64,000 nt of DNA from JAAYXE01 sp964391195 (GTDB taxonomy: Bacteria > Chloroflexota > Anaerolineae > Anaerolineales > UBA4823). Positions 1 to 8,382 of this stretch are shown here, piece after piece. The position numbers and the translations under genes are program-made. The DNA is taken from assembly GCA_964391195.1 (NCBI GenBank), contig CAYMLG010000018.1, positions 1 through 64,000 on the forward strand. The letters are read 5' to 3'. Each line of letters starts with the position of its first letter. The stretch's first letter is position 1. The notes under the pieces were generated by a model that saw only the letters and a program-made list of their open reading frames with translations, was not told the DNA's origin and did no database searches.

Positions 1-1176
1 GGATTATCCCTGTTGTTCGTCCTGGTACTGGCCGCGTGCAACATGCCCAACGCTGGCTCGGAGACTCCGCAGGACCTGGGCGCGATCCACACCGCTGCTG
101 CCCAGACCGTGGTAGCACAGCTCACCTCGCAAGCGCCTACGGTCACGCCCGGCGATGTGGTCATCAACGACCCCGATGAGCAGGGTGGCGGGCAAGGCCC
201 TACAGCCACCGTTGCTCCAACAGACACCAGCGCAGCGCCGACGAGCACCCCCCAGCCGAGTTCGACTTCGCTGCCCTCTTCTACACCTCAACCCTCCGCC
301 ACCAGCGTCCCTACGGCCACCCCTATCCCCTGCTACATGGCCCAATTCGTCCGCGACGTTCAGGTGGAAGATGGCGAGACCTTCACTCCCGGAGCCCGCT
401 TCACGAAGATCTGGCGCCTGAAGAATGTGGGTTCGTGCACCTGGAGCCGCAACACCGTGCTGGTCTTCGTGCGGGGCGATGATATGGGCGACGACAACAT
501 TCCGCTGCCCCACAACGTGCCCCCCGGTGACACCGTGGACGCCGAAGTCGATCTCGTGGCCCCCGGCGAGCCCGGCACATACACCGGTTACTGGATGCTC
601 CGCGATGGAGGTGTGCGCTTCGGCCTGGGCCAGAACGCCGACAAGCCCTTCTGGGTGGAGATCAAGGTAGTGCGCCCGGCGCGGGGAGAGGTGTACAACT
701 TCGCCACCAACGCCTGCTCGGCAGATTGGGAGAGCGGCGCCGGTGAGTTGGACTGCCCAGGCAGAGGCACCGAGCCCGCCGGTTTCGTCCTGCGCCTGAA
801 CAACGCCGATCTGGAGCACCGGCACGAAAATGAGCCCATCCTGTGGACCAACCCGCAGATGATCAGCGACGGCTGGATCACCGGTACTTACCCCCGCATT
901 CGCATCAACCCGGGTGACCGCTTTCTGGCAGATGTTGGCTGCGTGGAAGACTACGACGACTGCGATGTGACCTTCCGCCTGAACTACCGGATCGGGAACC
1001 TGAACATGCACACCCTGGGCGAGTGGCGTGAGGTCTACGATGGGCAAGTAACCCGCATCGATCTTGATCTCAGCAACCTGGCCGGGGAGGATGTGGAGTT
1101 CATCCTGACTGTGTTCACCAATGGCTCGTCCCGGGATGATGCCGCCTTCTGGCTCAACCCGCACATCCGCCGCTAA
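1..1176 (+). CDS. Lipoprotein with NBR1-type Ig-like domain (5' end missing)
   Basis: The frame is open from base 1, and the first residues already form the hydrophobic core and lipobox (LAAC, Cys at base 37) of a lipoprotein signal peptide. The true start therefore lies just upstream of the window. After the lipid-anchored Cys comes a Thr/Pro/Ser-rich spacer (about residues 50-105) that would hold the protein off the membrane. Next is an NBR1-like Ig domain (about residues 110-225) with the typical FTPGARFTKIWRLKN and GSCTW motifs. The C-terminal 160 residues are a second, beta-rich region that I do not recognise. NBR1-type domains on surface lipoproteins are common in Anaerolineae; their ligand is unknown. 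A strong terminator follows the stop codon. The call is sure at the domain level, and the function is unknown. Confidence 0.85.
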   Translation, partial: GLSLLFVLVLAACNMPNAGSETPQDLGAIHTAAAQTVVAQLTSQAPTVTPGDVVINDPDEQGGGQGPTATVAPTDTSAAPTSTPQPSSTSLPSSTPQPSATSVPTATPIPCYMAQFVRDVQVEDGETFTPGARFTKIWRLKNVGSCTWSRNTVLVFVRGDDMGDDNIPLPHNVPPGDTVDAEVDLVAPGEPGTYTGYWMLRDGGVRFGLGQNADKPFWVEIKVVRPARGEVYNFATNACSADWESGAGELDCPGRGTEPAGFVLRLNNADLEHRHENEPILWTNPQMISDGWITGTYPRIRINPGDRFLADVGCVEDYDDCDVTFRLNYRIGNLNMHTLGEWREVYDGQVTRIDLDLSNLAGEDVEFILTVFTNGSSRDDAAFWLNPHIRR

Positions 1177-1199
1177 GCTCGAGCGCTGAATTGCAGACA

Positions 1200-1240
1200 A
1201 AAAGCTGACCCATCCCGAATTTAGGGACGGGTCAGCTTTT
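1200..1240 (+). terminator. Rho-independent terminator after the NBR1 lipoprotein gene
   Basis: A 16-pair stem with one mismatch (left arm 1200-1216, loop 1217-1223, right arm 1224-1240) starts with four A and ends in four T. It could work in both directions. It lies 24 bases after the stop codon. Confidence 0.85.
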
Positions 1241-1277
1241 GTTATCGCCCTCATGATACCCCACCCACACCCCACGA

Positions 1278-1340
1278 TTGACAGAAATCCACAACATGGG
1301 TAAAATGGAATTACTTTTTACCCTTGAATAATTAATTCAA
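1278..1340 (+). promoter_or_regulatory. Promoter and operator-like inverted repeats of the ROK regulator gene
   Basis: The -35 box TTGACA (1278-1283), a 17-base spacer and the -10 box TAAAAT (1301-1306) match the sigma-70 consensus at 11 of 12 positions. Two AT-rich inverted repeats lie on and just after it. GGGTAAAA (1298-1305) pairs with TTTTACCC (1316-1323), and TTGAAT (1324-1329) pairs with ATTCAA (1335-1340). Such sites over the start of transcription are where a ROK repressor would be expected to bind its own promoter. The promoter is read directly; autoregulation is inferred. Confidence 0.7.
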
Positions 1341-1369
1341 TAGTTCCGGCCAGGGACTCGAGGTGCGGT

Positions 1370-2605
1370 GTGACCAACCCTCATCTATTCGGCAGCAACA
1401 TCAACCTGGTAAAAATGCACAACCTGCGGGCCGTCCTGCTGACCCTTTTGCACGAGGGCAGCCTGTCGCGGGTCCAGATCGCCAGGCGCACTTCCCTTTC
1501 CAACACCACCATCACCAACCTGATCTCCGAACTGCTCGAAGCGGGCATCGTGGTGGAGGAAGGGCAACCGGGCGCCGCCCGGCAGCGCAAAGTGGGCCGC
1601 CCGCGCACCCTCCTGCGCCTGGTGCCCGACGCCCGCTTCGTTGTGGGGATCCACATCGGTATCGGCATGCTGCGGGTGGCAGTGGCCAACCTGTACGCCG
1701 AGATCGTGCATCACAACCTGCAGCGCTTCGACGTCTCCCTGCCACCTGAGGCCGTGGTTGAAAAGCTGGTGGATCTGGTGTGCCTCACCCTGCACGAGAG
1801 CGGGGTGGAATACAGCCGGGTGCTGGGCGTTGGGGCCGGCGCTTCCGGGCTGGTCGATCACCACCAGGGGATCAACCTGCTGGCGCCCAACCTCGGCTGG
1901 CACGATGTGCCCCTCAAGCAAATGCTGCAGGAAAGGCTCAACCTGCCTGTGGTGGTGGATAATAACGTGCGGGTGATGGCCCTGGGCGAGGCACTGTACG
2001 GGGCCGGGCGGGGGGTGAACGTGCTGGCCTTCGTCTACGGCCGCGTTGGGGTGGGCGCCGGGTTCGTGGTCGATGGGCAGATCTTTCACGGCAGTTCCGC
2101 CGGAGCCGGGGAGATCGGCCACACCATCATCCTCTCTGAAGGCGGGACTTTATGCCGCTGCGGCAACACCGGCTGCCTGGAAACGCTCATCTCTGAGACC
2201 GCCATCATCGCCCAGGCCGGTCAGTTAGCCGCCCGGGACCCCAGCGGCATTCTCGCCAAGGCGCTGAAACGGCGCAGCAGTGAAACCCGCATCGAGCGCA
2301 TCTTCTCCGCCGCCCGGGAAGGCGACCAACCTACGCGCCTCATGCTCAAAGAGCAGGGTCATTACCTGGGCCTTGCCCTGGCCAATCTGGTCAATGTCCT
2401 CAATCCCGAGCTGATTATCCTCGGCGGGATCTTCGCCCAGGCCGAAGACTTGCTCCTTCCGGCCGTCGAAGCCACCCTCCGCCAGCGAGCCTTTGGCCGC
2501 CTGGGTGAGACCGTCCGCCTGCAGGTAACCGGCTTCGGCTGGCGCGCAGGTGTCACCGGGGCCGCCGCTCTGGCGCTGGCGGCTTTCTTCTACCACCAAC
2601 TTTAA
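1370..2605 (+). CDS. ROK-family transcriptional repressor (NagC/XylR type)
   Basis: A 411-residue protein starting at GTG. The N-terminal 80 residues form a winged helix-turn-helix (SLSRVQIARRTSLSNTTITN), followed by a ROK sugar-kinase fold with the ROK zinc motif CRCGNTGCLE (about residue 260) and the GEIGH motif before it. A DNN sequence in the centre supplies the Asp expected in the sugar-binding site. The combination of HTH and ROK domain is that of NagC/Mlc/XylR regulators, which sense a sugar or sugar phosphate. The gene sits alone behind a consensus promoter with AT-rich inverted repeats. A TauE-type exporter follows in the same direction. The ligand cannot be read from the sequence. 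Confidence 0.9.
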   Translation: MTNPHLFGSNINLVKMHNLRAVLLTLLHEGSLSRVQIARRTSLSNTTITNLISELLEAGIVVEEGQPGAARQRKVGRPRTLLRLVPDARFVVGIHIGIGMLRVAVANLYAEIVHHNLQRFDVSLPPEAVVEKLVDLVCLTLHESGVEYSRVLGVGAGASGLVDHHQGINLLAPNLGWHDVPLKQMLQERLNLPVVVDNNVRVMALGEALYGAGRGVNVLAFVYGRVGVGAGFVVDGQIFHGSSAGAGEIGHTIILSEGGTLCRCGNTGCLETLISETAIIAQAGQLAARDPSGILAKALKRRSSETRIERIFSAAREGDQPTRLMLKEQGHYLGLALANLVNVLNPELIILGGIFAQAEDLLLPAVEATLRQRAFGRLGETVRLQVTGFGWRAGVTGAAALALAAFFYHQL

Positions 2606-2652
2606 GACGATGAAGCCCGACCCACTGCGGGTTGGATGAAAGGATACTGCGT

Positions 2653-3372
2653 TTGTACACTCCCCTGGAAATTGTGCTCATCTCTGCCGCCGTATTCATT
2701 GCCTCAGCACTCCAGGGCAGTTTTGGAATCGGTTTTGGCCTGATCGCAAGCCCGCTGCTCATCCTGCTCGACCCGCAACTGATCCCCGGGCCGTTGATGG
2801 TGACAGGGGAAGCGCTCTGTATCCTGATCCTGTGGCGCGAAAAGCAGGCCATCGATTTTTCGGGGATGCGCTGGACGGTGTACGGGCTGCTCCCCGGGGT
2901 GATATCCGGCGCGTTGCTCGTCTCCCGGCTGCCGGTCACACGGTTGGTATTCATCTTTGCGGTCCTGATCCTGCTGGCGGTGGTGATGAGCCTGTTCGGG
3001 CAGCGCCTCCCCCGCCGCCGGGCGGTGATGCTGGCTGCCGGCGCGCTGTCGGGCTTTATGAGCACGGTGGGGGCGGTGGGAGGTCCGCCCCTGGCTCTAA
3101 TCTACCAGGACTCCAGCGGCCCGCAGTTGCGGACCACCATAGCAGCCCTGTTCGCCATCAGCGGGGTGTTTGCCCTTGCCAGCCTGGCTACCGTGGGGCG
3201 TCTCGGCCTGCAGGAATTGTGGCTTGGCGCCCTGCTCCTCCCGGGCACCCTGGCCGGCCTGGTTTTGTCCTCCCGGCTGGTGCGCTTGTTCGACGGGCGC
3301 TACATCCGGGCATCCATTCTCTCCTTATCCGCGCTGGCCGCTATTCTGGCCATCGTGCGGCAGTTGGCATAG
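2653..3372 (+). CDS. TauE/SafE-family membrane transporter (probable anion exporter)
   Basis: About 239 residues with seven to eight hydrophobic segments. They show the repeat layout of the TauE/SafE (former DUF81) family: an N-terminal half beginning ASALQGSFGIGFGLIASPLL and a second half carrying the diagnostic STVGAVGGPPLAL motif. The family exports sulfite, sulfoacetate and related organosulfur anions from the cytoplasm. I chose the TTG at 2653 because GAAAGG lies 9 bases upstream; a TTG at 2632 in the same frame is possible. No neighbouring sulfonate gene points to a specific substrate. Confidence 0.8.
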   Translation: MYTPLEIVLISAAVFIASALQGSFGIGFGLIASPLLILLDPQLIPGPLMVTGEALCILILWREKQAIDFSGMRWTVYGLLPGVISGALLVSRLPVTRLVFIFAVLILLAVVMSLFGQRLPRRRAVMLAAGALSGFMSTVGAVGGPPLALIYQDSSGPQLRTTIAALFAISGVFALASLATVGRLGLQELWLGALLLPGTLAGLVLSSRLVRLFDGRYIRASILSLSALAAILAIVRQLA

Positions 3373-3543
3373 CGGCTGCGCCGCTTCCAGGTTCAACGCC
3401 TCAATCGAGTCTGGCCATATTCCCTTTTTCGGTGGTTGAGCTCCTTGCTACGGTGGGTTAGTGGGTCGAAAGGTCAATGACAAGAAAATACCGCCAGATT
3501 TGGAAAAGGCCAGCCTCCGGGCGAGTCAAAGGATGATACGCTT

Positions 3544-4698
3544 ATGAATTCGAGACAACGACTATGGACAACCCTAAACCACGCTGAGCCAGACCGGGTG
3601 CCCTTCGACATGGGAGCCACGTCCGTAACCGGGATCCACGCCCACGCCTACCGCCGCCTGCGGGCCAGGCTCGGACTGCCGGAGCGGGAGATCACCACCA
3701 TCGACGTCTTCCAGCAGTTGGCGCAGGTCGATGAGGACGCCGCAGACGGCCTGGAGATCGACGTGCGCAGCGCTTCTCTGCGACCAATGGCAGCCCACAG
3801 TATCCGCTTCGAAGACGATGGCGAGTACGTGCTGGCATATGATGCCTTCAGTATCGGGCGGCGCATACCCAAGGACGGTGGCCTGTACTACGACCTGGCC
3901 GTCCATCCCCTGGCAGGCGACATCAGCCCCTCCAGTGTGGACCGGCACCCCTGGCCCAATCCGGTCGATCCGCGCCGGTTCGAAGGGCTGCGAGATCGCG
4001 CCGAGGACATCGCGATCCGCCAGGGGCGAGCGGTGGCTGTGGGCAGCCTGTGCGCCGGGATCATGGAAATGCACGCCTTCCTGCGCGGTTACCAGGACTT
4101 CTATCTCGACCTGGCTGCGAACCATGAGTTGGCGGGCAAGATCATGGATAAAATCCTCGAAATGAAGCTGGCCTACTGGGAGAAGGTCTTCGACATCCTG
4201 GGCGACCTGGTGGATGTGGTGCAGGAAGCGGACGATATGGCCGGGCAAGAGGCGATGCTGATCTCGCCCCGCACTTACCGCAAGCTGGCCAAACCCCGGC
4301 ACAAAGAGCTGTTCGACTACATCCATTCCCGCTCGCGGGCGAAAATCTTCTTCCACTCCTGCGGCGCAGTGCGCCCGGTGATCCCGGACCTGATCGAGGT
4401 GGGCGTGGATATCCTCAACCCGGTGCAGGTGAGCGCCAAGGGGATGGATACCGCCGAACTGAAGCGTGAGTTCGGCAAGGACCTGGTCTTCTGGGGCGGC
4501 GGCGTGGATACTCAACGCATCCTCGGCTCCGGGACGCCGGCCGAGGTGCGAGAGGAAGTCAAACGCCGGGTGAATGATCTGATGCCTGGTGGAGGCTTTG
4601 TGTTCGCCACCGTTCACAACACGCAGGCCGATGTGCCCCCGGAAAACCTGTGCGCCATGTGGGAAGCGTTGCGCGAAGCAGGCCGGTATTCTGCATGA
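3544..4698 (+). CDS. Uroporphyrinogen-decarboxylase-family methyltransferase (MtaA/MtbA-like)
   Basis: A 384-residue protein of the URO-D superfamily. The opening (QRLWTTLNHAEPDRVPFD) is typical of the corrinoid-dependent methyltransferase branch rather than of heme-pathway HemE. A zinc-type motif FFHSCGAV (about residue 277) and a Cys near the C terminus fit the His-x-Cys...Cys zinc site that activates a thiol methyl acceptor in MtaA/MtbA. No corrinoid protein is encoded beside it. The next genes encode a ferredoxin and an aldehyde ferredoxin oxidoreductase, so it probably belongs to an anaerobic one-carbon or demethylation route. The start ATG has AAAGG 11 bases upstream. The family is sure; the substrate is not. 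Confidence 0.8.
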   Translation: MNSRQRLWTTLNHAEPDRVPFDMGATSVTGIHAHAYRRLRARLGLPEREITTIDVFQQLAQVDEDAADGLEIDVRSASLRPMAAHSIRFEDDGEYVLAYDAFSIGRRIPKDGGLYYDLAVHPLAGDISPSSVDRHPWPNPVDPRRFEGLRDRAEDIAIRQGRAVAVGSLCAGIMEMHAFLRGYQDFYLDLAANHELAGKIMDKILEMKLAYWEKVFDILGDLVDVVQEADDMAGQEAMLISPRTYRKLAKPRHKELFDYIHSRSRAKIFFHSCGAVRPVIPDLIEVGVDILNPVQVSAKGMDTAELKREFGKDLVFWGGGVDTQRILGSGTPAEVREEVKRRVNDLMPGGGFVFATVHNTQADVPPENLCAMWEALREAGRYSA

Positions 4699-4843
4699 GC
4701 GCAGACAGGCTGCAGGTTTTTGTGGACGCCCGGATATTGGCCTTCTGAAGCCCGGCTGAAGGAGCTTGCTGCAGGAACGCCTCCCGCCCACTCTGTTCCA
4801 GGCCGGACAGCAGAGCAGATAGGGAAACAGGAAAGAAGATACG

Positions 4844-5251
4844 ATGACAGAAATGCGATTAATCGTTCATTCAGACCGCTGCACCGGCTGCCGCATCTGC
4901 GAGCAGTGGTGCTCGTGGGAACACCAGGGGGCGGTCAACCCGGCCCTGGCGCGGCTGCACGTCCTGCGCCAGGCGGATGGCGCCCATCGCGTGCTGGCCT
5001 GCGATCACTGCCCCGACCCGGCCTGCATGCTGGCCTGCGCGGTGGAGGCCATCAGCCGCCACCCCCAGACCGGCGGGCTGCTGCTTGACGGCGACCTGTG
5101 CCTGGCCTGCCAGGCCTGCGCCGAGGCCTGTATCAATGGCAGCCTGTGGCTCGAGCCTGAGTCGGGCTACCCGCTGCTGTGCGACCTGTGCGGCGGCGAC
5201 CCGGCCTGCGCCAAACACTGCCCCGAATCTGCCATACTGGTGCTGCGATGA
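4844..5251 (+). CDS. Polyferredoxin-like 4Fe-4S electron-transfer protein
   Basis: A 135-residue protein of the HycB/DmsB type. The Cys clusters are CTGCRICEQWC near the N terminus, CDHCPDPACMLAC in the middle and CLACQACAEAC after it, followed by a CDLCGGDPACAKHC cluster. This gives room for three to four 4Fe-4S clusters. Its stop codon overlaps the ATG of the downstream tungsten oxidoreductase gene (ATGA, 5248-5251), which indicates translational coupling. Proteins of this kind take electrons from AOR-family enzymes, so it is very likely the partner of that enzyme. It has no signal peptide and acts in the cytoplasm. Confidence 0.9.
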   Translation: MTEMRLIVHSDRCTGCRICEQWCSWEHQGAVNPALARLHVLRQADGAHRVLACDHCPDPACMLACAVEAISRHPQTGGLLLDGDLCLACQACAEACINGSLWLEPESGYPLLCDLCGGDPACAKHCPESAILVLR

Positions 5252-7086
5252 GCGATAAAAGAACCACGCACTACGGGATGGCCGGACGCTTGCTGCGCGT
5301 AAACCTCACCCAAAAAACGCTTAACGTGGAAGCCACCCCCACCGAGCTGTTCGCCCGCGGTTTCGGCGCACGCGGCGTTGGCGCAGAGTTGCTGTATAAA
5401 GAACTGCCCGCCCATACCGACCCACTCGGGCCGGAGAACATGCTCATCTTCCTCACCGGCCCGCTGGAGGGCACCCTGGCCCCCGGCGCCAACAAAATCA
5501 CCGCCACCTTCCGCTCGCCGCTGACCGGCACCTATTCCTTCTCCTTGTGCGGGGGCCACCTGGCGGCGGAGCTCAAATTCGCCGGCTTCGATGGGGTGAT
5601 CCTGACCGGCCGGGCGGAGCACCCGGTGTATCTGTGGATCCACGATGGGCGAGCCGAGTTGAAAGATGCCAGCGGTGTATGGGGCAAATTCGCCTACGAG
5701 ACCGCGCAAGCCCTCCGCCGGGAGCTGCACGAACCGCTGGCACGGATCGCGGTCATCGGCCCGGCCGGCGAAAAGCAGGTCCGCTATGCCTGCATCCAGG
5801 CTGACGACGGGCGCGAGTTCGGTCGCGGGGGCGCCGGGGCGGTAATGGGCGCCAAAAATCTAAAAGCCATCGCCGTGCGCGGCTCCGGCCAGGTGGCGGT
5901 CGCCGACCCGGCGGGGTTGGAGCGGCTGGTGGAAGAGATGTATGCCGAGCTGGCCCAGCACCCCAAAGCCCGGGTGCGCCGGCAGTACGGCACCAACGAG
6001 ATGGTGTCCGGCACCAACAACCTGGGGTACTGGGCCACGCGGAATTTCACCACCGGTCAATTCGAGCAGCCGGAACGGCTGACCGGCCCTGCCTTAAGAG
6101 AACGCCTCTACACCGGCGATACCTCCTGCTACGCCTGCCCGGTGGCCTGCGGGAAACTCTCACCGGTGAAGAGCGGCCCCTTCAAGGGCAGGGAGATCGA
6201 AGGCCCCGAGTTCGAGAGCCTGGGCTTGCTCGGCCCCAACTGCGGGATCGCCGACCCGGATATCATCACCGCCGCCACCGCGCTGTGCGACTCCTATGGC
6301 TACGACACCATGTCCGCCGGTGTGGTGGTCTCGATGGCCATGGAGGCCTTCGAGCGCGGGGTCATCAGCACGGCGGATACCGGCGGAATCGACCTGCGCT
6401 TCGGCAGCGGGCAGGCGCTGCTCGCCATCCTCGAAGACATCGGCGAGCGCCGCGGCCTGGGCGACCTGTTGGCCGAGGGTTCGCGCCGCGCAGCCGAGCA
6501 GCTCGGCGTTCCCGAACTGGCCATGCACGTCAAAGGCCAGGAACTGGCGACCTACGATCCCCGCGGCGTGGTGGGCATGGGCCTGTCCTACGCCATCTCC
6601 CCCAAGGGCGGGCATCACATGATCGCCCCGACCATGGGCGCGGAGGTCGCCGGGGATCCGGCTCGCCGCTTGGTCCCGGAGGGCAAAGCCAAACTGGTGC
6701 GCGATACGCAGCTCATCATGACCATTGTCGACTCGCTGGCGCTGTGCTCATCCATGCGCTTCGTGCTGGGCCCTAAAGCGATGCTGGCCGTCTACTCCGC
6801 CGTCACCGGGCGGGAGATCGACGAGCCTGGGGCTCTGCTGCTGGCGGAGCGCATCACCAACCTGGAGCGCCTGTTCAACCTGCGGGAGGGCTTCAACCGG
6901 GCGGCGGATACCTTACCCAAGCGGCTGCTGCGCGAGCTGATGCCCACCGGGCCCAGCGCGGGGAACGTGGTACCTCTGGAGCCGATGCTCGATGAGTATT
7001 ACGCTTTGATGGGCTGGGATGCGCAGGGCGTGCCCACCCCGGAACGGTTGAAGGCGCTTGGTCTGTTGGAGGAAACCGCCGGATAA
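5248..7086 (+). CDS. aor: Aldehyde ferredoxin oxidoreductase (tungsten enzyme)
   Basis: A 612-residue protein of the AOR family, close to the usual 600-620 length. The N-terminal domain begins AGRLLRVNLT and has the family's GFGARGVGAELL motif. The 4Fe-4S ligands are the CYACPVAC motif (about residue 294) plus a distal Cys in VDSLALC. The enzyme carries a bis-tungstopterin and oxidises aldehydes to acids with ferredoxin, or reduces acids in the other direction. The ATG at 5248 overlaps the stop of the ferredoxin gene; an upstream in-frame start would run through that gene and was rejected. No tungstopterin synthesis gene is in the window. The aldehyde used is unknown. Confidence 0.93.
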   Translation: MSDKRTTHYGMAGRLLRVNLTQKTLNVEATPTELFARGFGARGVGAELLYKELPAHTDPLGPENMLIFLTGPLEGTLAPGANKITATFRSPLTGTYSFSLCGGHLAAELKFAGFDGVILTGRAEHPVYLWIHDGRAELKDASGVWGKFAYETAQALRRELHEPLARIAVIGPAGEKQVRYACIQADDGREFGRGGAGAVMGAKNLKAIAVRGSGQVAVADPAGLERLVEEMYAELAQHPKARVRRQYGTNEMVSGTNNLGYWATRNFTTGQFEQPERLTGPALRERLYTGDTSCYACPVACGKLSPVKSGPFKGREIEGPEFESLGLLGPNCGIADPDIITAATALCDSYGYDTMSAGVVVSMAMEAFERGVISTADTGGIDLRFGSGQALLAILEDIGERRGLGDLLAEGSRRAAEQLGVPELAMHVKGQELATYDPRGVVGMGLSYAISPKGGHHMIAPTMGAEVAGDPARRLVPEGKAKLVRDTQLIMTIVDSLALCSSMRFVLGPKAMLAVYSAVTGREIDEPGALLLAERITNLERLFNLREGFNRAADTLPKRLLRELMPTGPSAGNVVPLEPMLDEYYALMGWDAQGVPTPERLKALGLLEETAG

Positions 7087-7091
7087 ACCGG

Positions 7092-7097
7092 TACAAT
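7092..7097 (+). promoter_or_regulatory. Probable leaderless -10 box of the larA-type gene
   Basis: TACAAT ends 7 bases before the ATG at 7105, so transcription would begin at or next to the start codon. There is no Shine-Dalgarno sequence. A TTGGAG at 7066-7071 is a poor -35 at 20 bases. The same arrangement occurs ahead of recQ and of the gene at 20219. Confidence 0.5.
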
Positions 7098-7104
7098 AAG
7101 CGAT

Positions 7105-8382
7105 ATGGAACACACCATCCCATATGGCAAGACCGAGCTGCGCTTCTCCCTGCCGCCGGCCTGGCAGGTGGAGGTCATCGCGCCTCCCAAAGCCCAAAGG
7201 GCGGAAGCCCCTTACCGCGCGGTGGAGTACGCCCTGAAAAATCCGGTGGGCGGCCTAGGGCTGGAGACCTTCCGCGGGGCGAAGACCGCCGCCATTGCTA
7301 TCAACGACAAGACCCGCCCGGTGCCGCACCAGCACCTGCTGCCACCGCTGCTCCAGGCCCTACACGAGATCGGGCTGCCCGCTCCGGCCATCACCCTGCT
7401 CATCGCCACCGGCACCCATCCCCCCATGCCGCCGGACGAATTTACCCGCGTGCTGCCGGAGGAGATCGTCCGCCGCTACCCGGTGCTCAGCCATGACAGC
7501 GAAGACCGGGCTGCGCTGGCATATCTTGGTCAGACCACCCGGGGCACGCCGGTGTGGGTGAACCGGGCCTACGCCAGTGCGGACCTGCGCATCGTGGTGG
7601 GGAATATCGAACCGCACCAGTTCCAGGGCTTCTCCGGCGGGGTGAAGAGTGCGGCCATCGGCCTGGCCGGGAGAGATACGATCAATCACAATCACGCCCT
7701 GATGACCGCCCCCGGCTCGGAACTGGGTGCCTATACCGGCAACCCGGCCCGCCAGGACGTGGAAGAGATCGGGCGGATCATCGGGGTGCACTTCGCCCTC
7801 AATGCCGTTTTGAACCTGCAGAAGGAGATCGTACGGGTGATCGCCGGGGATCCATGGGCGGTGATGCAAACCGGCATCCCCCTCGCCCGGGAGATCTGCC
7901 AGGTGACGGTCCGGGAACCCTACGACCTGGTCATTGCCTCCCCGGGCGGGCTGCCGAAGGACATCAACCTGTATCAGGCGCAGAAAGGGCTAGCCCACGC
8001 CGTGCGCGCGCTGCGGCCGGGCGGGGTGGTGGTGTTGGCCGCTGCCTGCCGCGAGGGCACCGGGTCGCAGGGCTATGAGGCCTGGATCAAGGATAAGACC
8101 TCCTTGGCCGAGGTGCTGCGCCGTTTTGCGAGCGAGGGTTTTCGGGTCGGGCCGCATAAGGCCTGGCAGCTCGCCCGTGATGCCTCCCGATTCCGCACCT
8201 TCCTGATTTCGGACATGGATCCCGACTTCGTGCGCAGCTTGCTGCTGACCCCCGCAGCGGATATCTCGACCGCCCTCGACCTGGCCGGGTTGGACACCCA
8301 TCGCCCGCTGCGGGTGGGGATCCTGCCCTACGCCAATGCCACCATTCCGGAGCTCGCCGGTGATCCACAACCCGCATCTTGA
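7105..8382 (+). CDS. larA: LarA-family nickel-pincer racemase/epimerase
   Basis: A 425-residue protein of the lactate racemase family (former DUF2088). The motifs seen are NDKTRP, ATGTHPP (His of the catalytic site) and EPHQFQGFSGGVKS, which holds the second His and the Lys that carries the nickel-pincer nucleotide. LarA homologues racemise or epimerise short 2-hydroxyacids. The cofactor needs LarB, LarC and LarE, none of which is in this window. The gene lies 18 bases after aor, yet has its own -10 box. It overlaps the start of the next gene by 23 bases. The family is sure; lactate as substrate is only one possibility. Confidence 0.87.
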   Translation: MEHTIPYGKTELRFSLPPAWQVEVIAPPKAQRAEAPYRAVEYALKNPVGGLGLETFRGAKTAAIAINDKTRPVPHQHLLPPLLQALHEIGLPAPAITLLIATGTHPPMPPDEFTRVLPEEIVRRYPVLSHDSEDRAALAYLGQTTRGTPVWVNRAYASADLRIVVGNIEPHQFQGFSGGVKSAAIGLAGRDTINHNHALMTAPGSELGAYTGNPARQDVEEIGRIIGVHFALNAVLNLQKEIVRVIAGDPWAVMQTGIPLAREICQVTVREPYDLVIASPGGLPKDINLYQAQKGLAHAVRALRPGGVVVLAAACREGTGSQGYEAWIKDKTSLAEVLRRFASEGFRVGPHKAWQLARDASRFRTFLISDMDPDFVRSLLLTPAADISTALDLAGLDTHRPLRVGILPYANATIPELAGDPQPAS

